A program made the position numbers and the translations under genes. The notes under the pieces were generated by a model. It ran no database searches and was not told where the DNA came from. It saw nothing but the letters and a program-made list of their open reading frames with translations. A stretch of DNA of 7,472 bases from Alphaproteobacteria bacterium (GTDB lineage Bacteria; Pseudomonadota; Alphaproteobacteria; RS24): positions 1 to 7,472 of the forward strand of contig JAKMCZ010000233.1 in assembly GCA_022428185.1 (NCBI GenBank). The letters are read 5' to 3'. Shown one piece after another: positions 4,724 to 7,472 of the stretch (its first letter is position 1; each line of letters opens with the position of its first letter).

Positions 4724-6157
4724 ATGGAATTTTTTCTTGGCATAGATTTAGGCGCCAGCGCGCTGAAAGCGTGTTTGTTAGACCAAAACGGTCGCAGCGT
4801 CGCCGCGACCCGCGCCGACTTTGACACGCACCACCCTAGAGCCGGTTACTGCGAGCAAAACCCCGCCGACTGGATCGATGCCTTACGCGCCGCTTTAAGT
4901 GAAATGCGTCGCGACCACGCACAAGAATTAGACGCGGTCGCTGCGCTCAGCCTGTCAGGCGGCGCACATATTGGCGTTTTATGCGATGGCGACAACGCGC
5001 CCTTGCGCCCTGCCATTATGTGGAGCGACCAGCGCGCAGCCGAACAAGCCGCTGCGCTGGCTCAAGAAGGCGACGTATTGGCGCGCGCCGGCAATGCCCC
5101 CAATGCCACTTGGACGCTACCGCAACTGATTTGGCTTAACGCGCATGAGCCGAATATTTTGACTGCCACTGAAAAACTGTTTTTCGCCAAAGATTGGTTG
5201 TCCGCGCAATTGACCGATAAGCATATCAGCGACCGCAGTGAAGCCGTCGGCAGCCTGATGGCCGGACGAGACGGGCAATGGGACAAACAGCTCATTACGA
5301 TGAGCGGCTTAAAAGCCGAGGCGCTGCCGACATTGGTTGAGTGCGGCACGCTTATCGGGCGCATTAGCGCACGCGCAAGTGAGGCGTTTGGCCTGCCCCA
5401 AGCGCGCGTCTATCAAGGCGCCATTGACACCTCGATGGAATGGCTGTGCGCCGCGCCGCTCGACAATAAGACGGCGACGCTGAAGCTGGCCTCAGCCGGG
5501 GTGATTTCCGTCACCACGGACACCGAGGCGCGCTTTCCGCCCATCTCATTTTATCCGCACATAATGGACGGGCTGTCTTATCACGCATCAGGCATGAGCG
5601 ATTGCATGGGAGCAATCGAATTTATCCGCCAGAACTTCACCCCCACATTGTCGCCGAAAGATTTCGAGGCCGCCGCCATGCAGACAGAAATCGGTGCGGA
5701 AGGCGTGTTGTTTTACCCCTATTTATCGGGCGCACGCGCGCCGTTTTGGCAGGCTGATTTGCGCGCCGAAATGCATGGCCTGACACGCGGTCACGCGAAA
5801 AGCGCCATCGCCCGCGCGGCCTATGAAGGGGTCGGCCATGTGTTGACCGCCATTTGGCGCGATTTATGCGACAAAACCGGCAACCGACCGCCGCTTTTGC
5901 ATATTCTTGGCGGCGGCGCAGGCGATTTCTTCTGCCAAATGCTGGCCGATATGCTGAATGTCACCTTGCAACGCGGCAGCGAGACCGATTGCGCTTTTGC
6001 CACCGCTTTATTTGCCGCCGCATCGCATCATGGCGACGACCCTAAACAGCGCGCGCTTGCTGCCTATCAAACCGAGCAAAAATTTACCCCTGACAAAGCC
6101 GCCCATGCGGTCTATGATGACGCATATAAGGGCTTTATGACGCGCCATAAGCGCTGA
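4724..6157 (+). CDS. FGGY-family carbohydrate kinase (xylulokinase-like)
   Basis: The 477-aa protein has the two-domain FGGY layout, and its length is usual. The N-terminal phosphate motif is GIDLGASALK (residues 6-15). EQNPADW (44-50) and MWSDQRA follow. The catalytic base is D235 in QGAIDTS, matching D233 of E. coli XylB by position. A C-terminal ATP-binding HILGGGAGDFFCQMLADML is present. These kinases phosphorylate pentuloses, glycerol or related polyols in the cytosol. The substrate site differs from true xylulokinases: S78-GGA-H82 replaces the QMH motif, and GAIDTSMEWL replaces the GGDNAAGAVG-type loop, so I do not assign xylB. No transporter or isomerase lies next to it. The ATG at 4724 has no ribosome site and probably starts a leaderless transcript. 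The crotonase gene follows after 45 nt. Confidence 0.85.
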   Translation: MEFFLGIDLGASALKACLLDQNGRSVAATRADFDTHHPRAGYCEQNPADWIDALRAALSEMRRDHAQELDAVAALSLSGGAHIGVLCDGDNAPLRPAIMWSDQRAAEQAAALAQEGDVLARAGNAPNATWTLPQLIWLNAHEPNILTATEKLFFAKDWLSAQLTDKHISDRSEAVGSLMAGRDGQWDKQLITMSGLKAEALPTLVECGTLIGRISARASEAFGLPQARVYQGAIDTSMEWLCAAPLDNKTATLKLASAGVISVTTDTEARFPPISFYPHIMDGLSYHASGMSDCMGAIEFIRQNFTPTLSPKDFEAAAMQTEIGAEGVLFYPYLSGARAPFWQADLRAEMHGLTRGHAKSAIARAAYEGVGHVLTAIWRDLCDKTGNRPPLLHILGGGAGDFFCQMLADMLNVTLQRGSETDCAFATALFAAASHHGDDPKQRALAAYQTEQKFTPDKAAHAVYDDAYKGFMTRHKR

Positions 6158-6202
6158 ATAGGCTTTGTAAGCCATCACTTAAGCGATGACAGGAGAGAAC
6201 CG

Positions 6203-7039
6203 ATGGAAAACCGTATTGATTTGAAGATTGAGAACAATATTGCGCATGCGCATCTCATTCGCGGCGATAAAATGAATGCGCTGGACGCTGAGATGATGGA
6301 CGCGCTGATTGAATGTGGCGAGCGCATTAAGGCTGACCGCTCTATTCGCGCCGTCGTTTTGTCAGGCGAAGGCCGCGCTTTTTGTGCCGGTCTCGATATG
6401 GGAAATTTTGCCAAAATGGCTGAAGGCGGCAATGCCGGTGTGACCGAAGGCAAAAAAAGTCAAAATCTAGCTGAACGCACACATGGGCTAGCCAATCGTC
6501 CACAAAAAGTTGCCTTTACGTGGCGCGAAATCGAAGTGCCGGTCATCGCGGCAGCGCAAGGCTTTGCGCTTGGCGGTGGCTTTCAACTGTTTATGGGCGC
6601 AGATATGCGTTATGCCGCGCCAGGCACCAAATTTTCCATTATGGAAAGCCGCTGGGGACTGGTTCCCGATATGGGCACAACCCATGTTATGACCCGCGTC
6701 GCACGCGAGGATATTGTTAAAGAATTGGCAATGACAGCGCGTATTTTTGAGGCTGATGAAGCTTATGAGCACGGCTTTTTGACCCGCATTTGCGACGACC
6801 CGATAGCCGCCGCTTTTGAAACCGCGACAGCGATTGCGTCTCGCAATCCGGAAGCCGTGCGCGGCACCAAGCGCCTGTTTAACGAGCCGGCTGACCGCTT
6901 TGTTGCCGACACGCTGATGTTGGAAAGCGTCATTCAAGACGACATTATCGGGCAGCCTAATCAGGTCGAGGCAGTCAAGGCCGAGCTTGAAGGTCGTCCG
7001 GCGGTTTATGATGAAGAAACGGCGAAAGCGGCTGAGTAA
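6203..7039 (+). CDS. Crotonase-superfamily protein (enoyl-CoA hydratase/isomerase-like)
   Basis: This is a 278-aa crotonase-fold protein acting on an acyl-CoA thioester. The first oxyanion-hole segment is GRAFCAGLDM (57-66), the second GFALGGGFQLFMGAD (G124-G126), followed by FSIMESRWGLVPDMG. Of the two hydratase glutamates (144 and 164 in rat mitochondrial hydratase), the second is kept as E148 while the first is Q128, exactly 20 residues earlier. Simple hydration is therefore unlikely, and isomerase or another CoA chemistry is more plausible. D156 in the VPDMG segment sits near the position of the nucleophilic Asp of 4-chlorobenzoyl-CoA dehalogenase and the catalytic Asp of some isomerases (alignment by eye). 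The start has a good AGGAGAG site (6191-6197). The 45-nt gap to the kinase contains a small GGCTT-TGT-AAGCC hairpin (6161-6173) without a T-run, so co-transcription is possible. Its terminator is probably at 7118-7151. Confidence 0.9.
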   Translation: MENRIDLKIENNIAHAHLIRGDKMNALDAEMMDALIECGERIKADRSIRAVVLSGEGRAFCAGLDMGNFAKMAEGGNAGVTEGKKSQNLAERTHGLANRPQKVAFTWREIEVPVIAAAQGFALGGGFQLFMGADMRYAAPGTKFSIMESRWGLVPDMGTTHVMTRVAREDIVKELAMTARIFEADEAYEHGFLTRICDDPIAAAFETATAIASRNPEAVRGTKRLFNEPADRFVADTLMLESVIQDDIIGQPNQVEAVKAELEGRPAVYDEETAKAAE

Positions 7040-7053
7040 TCGACCGCGACGGG

Positions 7054-7472
7054 TTAACTGCCAAGACCGGATAGCCGGTCGATAAGCCAGTAAACCGACA
7101 CACCGCCGATTAAAATTATGGGCGCTTGCATCAAGGCAGGCGCCCATTTTTCATGCCCGCTTTGCCGCGCGATAAAGGCCTCAATAAGCGGATAAACAAA
7201 CCGACCAAAGGCCAGAACCGCGACAACAACCATTAATTGTCCGACTTCGAGGCCGATATTGAACAGCGCCAAGGCCACCAATTCAACGTCACGCGGCAGG
7301 CCTATCTCGCCCAGCACTCCGGCAAAACCAAAGCCATGCAGCAGACCGAAGCCGAACGCCACGGCTTGGGGGTAATCTGTCGCCAAGCGGGAGCGTTGCT
7401 CAGGCGGGCGCACCAGTTCGACCGCAACAAACAAAATTGACAGGGCAATAATCGCCTCAACCACGGCCACAG
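7054..7472 (-). CDS. HupE/UreJ-like membrane protein, C-terminal part (5' end beyond window)
   Basis: The frame is open from the right edge to TAA at 7054-7056, giving about 139 residues. The GTG at 7470 is probably an internal Val, not the start. Four hydrophobic segments are visible: AVVEAIIALSILFVAVELV; AVAFGFGLLHGFGFAGVLGE; LALFNIGLEVGQLMVVVAV; and APIILIGGVSVYWLI. The HGFGFAG motif and the NIGLEVGQL segment are hallmarks of the HupE/UreJ family of inner-membrane proteins, some of which are linked to nickel or other metal supply. Many genomic members of the HupE/UreJ_2 type have no proven substrate, and no hydrogenase or urease gene is visible here. It is convergent with the crotonase gene, 14 nt apart. 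Its 3' coding region contains the plus-strand terminator of that gene. Confidence 0.85.
   Translation of the reverse strand, partial: VAVVEAIIALSILFVAVELVRPPEQRSRLATDYPQAVAFGFGLLHGFGFAGVLGEIGLPRDVELVALALFNIGLEVGQLMVVVAVLAFGRFVYPLIEAFIARQSGHEKWAPALMQAPIILIGGVSVYWLIDRLSGLGS
7118..7151 (+). terminator. Rho-independent terminator for the crotonase gene, inside antisense coding sequence
   Basis: ATGGGCGC plus TTGC (7118-7129) pairs with GGCA plus GGCGCCCAT (7136-7147) as a 12-bp stem with one wobble, around a 6-nt loop. It is followed by a T-run (7147-7151). It lies about 80 nt past the crotonase stop and entirely within the minus-strand HupE/UreJ-like coding region. Its arms repeat the 10-nt arms of the terminator at 4679-4701. 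Confidence 0.75.

Noticed and set aside
6161..6187. Hairpin GGCTT-TGT-AAGCC and near-palindrome ATCACTTAAGCGAT after the kinase as terminator
   Set aside because: The stem is short and no T-run follows on either strand. An operator is possible but unsupported.
6488..7147. 219-codon minus-strand frame opposite the crotonase gene
   Set aside because: The crotonase frame has clear catalytic motifs and a ribosome site; the antisense frame also overlaps the HupE/UreJ-like gene.

Overview
The window looks like a chromosomal stretch of an alphaproteobacterium. The evidence is moderately GC-rich coding sequence, a bacterial iron-sulfur (6-4) photolyase close to Agrobacterium PhrB, a GloC-type glyoxalase II and a HupE/UreJ-type membrane protein. 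I cannot name a genus. No phage, IS, tRNA, rRNA gene or CRISPR array is visible, and the genes read mostly as housekeeping or DNA-repair functions.

Layout. (1) Positions 1-575, minus strand: 5' part of a DsbA-fold (2-hydroxychromene-2-carboxylate isomerase-like) oxidoreductase that runs off the left edge. (2) Positions 681-2606, plus strand: a tight three-gene photorepair operon. It holds a 52-aa DUF2256 zinc-ribbon-like protein, a 507-aa FeS-BCP photolyase and an unrecognised 84-aa CxxC/CxxH protein. The genes overlap by 8 nt and 4 nt. (3) Positions 2608-4437, minus strand: gloC, a HIT-family protein and an SDR oxidoreductase, probably one operon that meets the photolyase operon tail to tail with a single base between stop codons. 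(4) Positions 4438-4723: a structured intergenic region. A 16-nt stretch is perfectly complementary to the 3' end of 16S rRNA as remembered for alphaproteobacteria. It is followed by a 28-codon TTG-start ORF, two hairpins and a strong intrinsic terminator. (5) Positions 4724-7039, plus strand: an FGGY sugar kinase, probably leaderless, then a crotonase-superfamily protein. (6) Positions 7054-7472, minus strand: the C-terminal part of a HupE/UreJ-like membrane protein. The crotonase terminator lies inside its coding region.

How the genes work together. The photolyase operon is the only clear functional module. Two small Cys-rich proteins are translationally coupled to an Fe-S photolyase, which suggests accessory roles in cofactor assembly or lesion handling. 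The gloC-HIT-SDR set is a loose detoxification/metabolic group. The kinase and crotonase have no obvious shared pathway.

The parts most worth a second look are the short transcript unit at about 4511-4707, the leaderless kinase promoter whose -35 box sits inside that unit's terminator, and the substitutions around the flavin of the photolyase.
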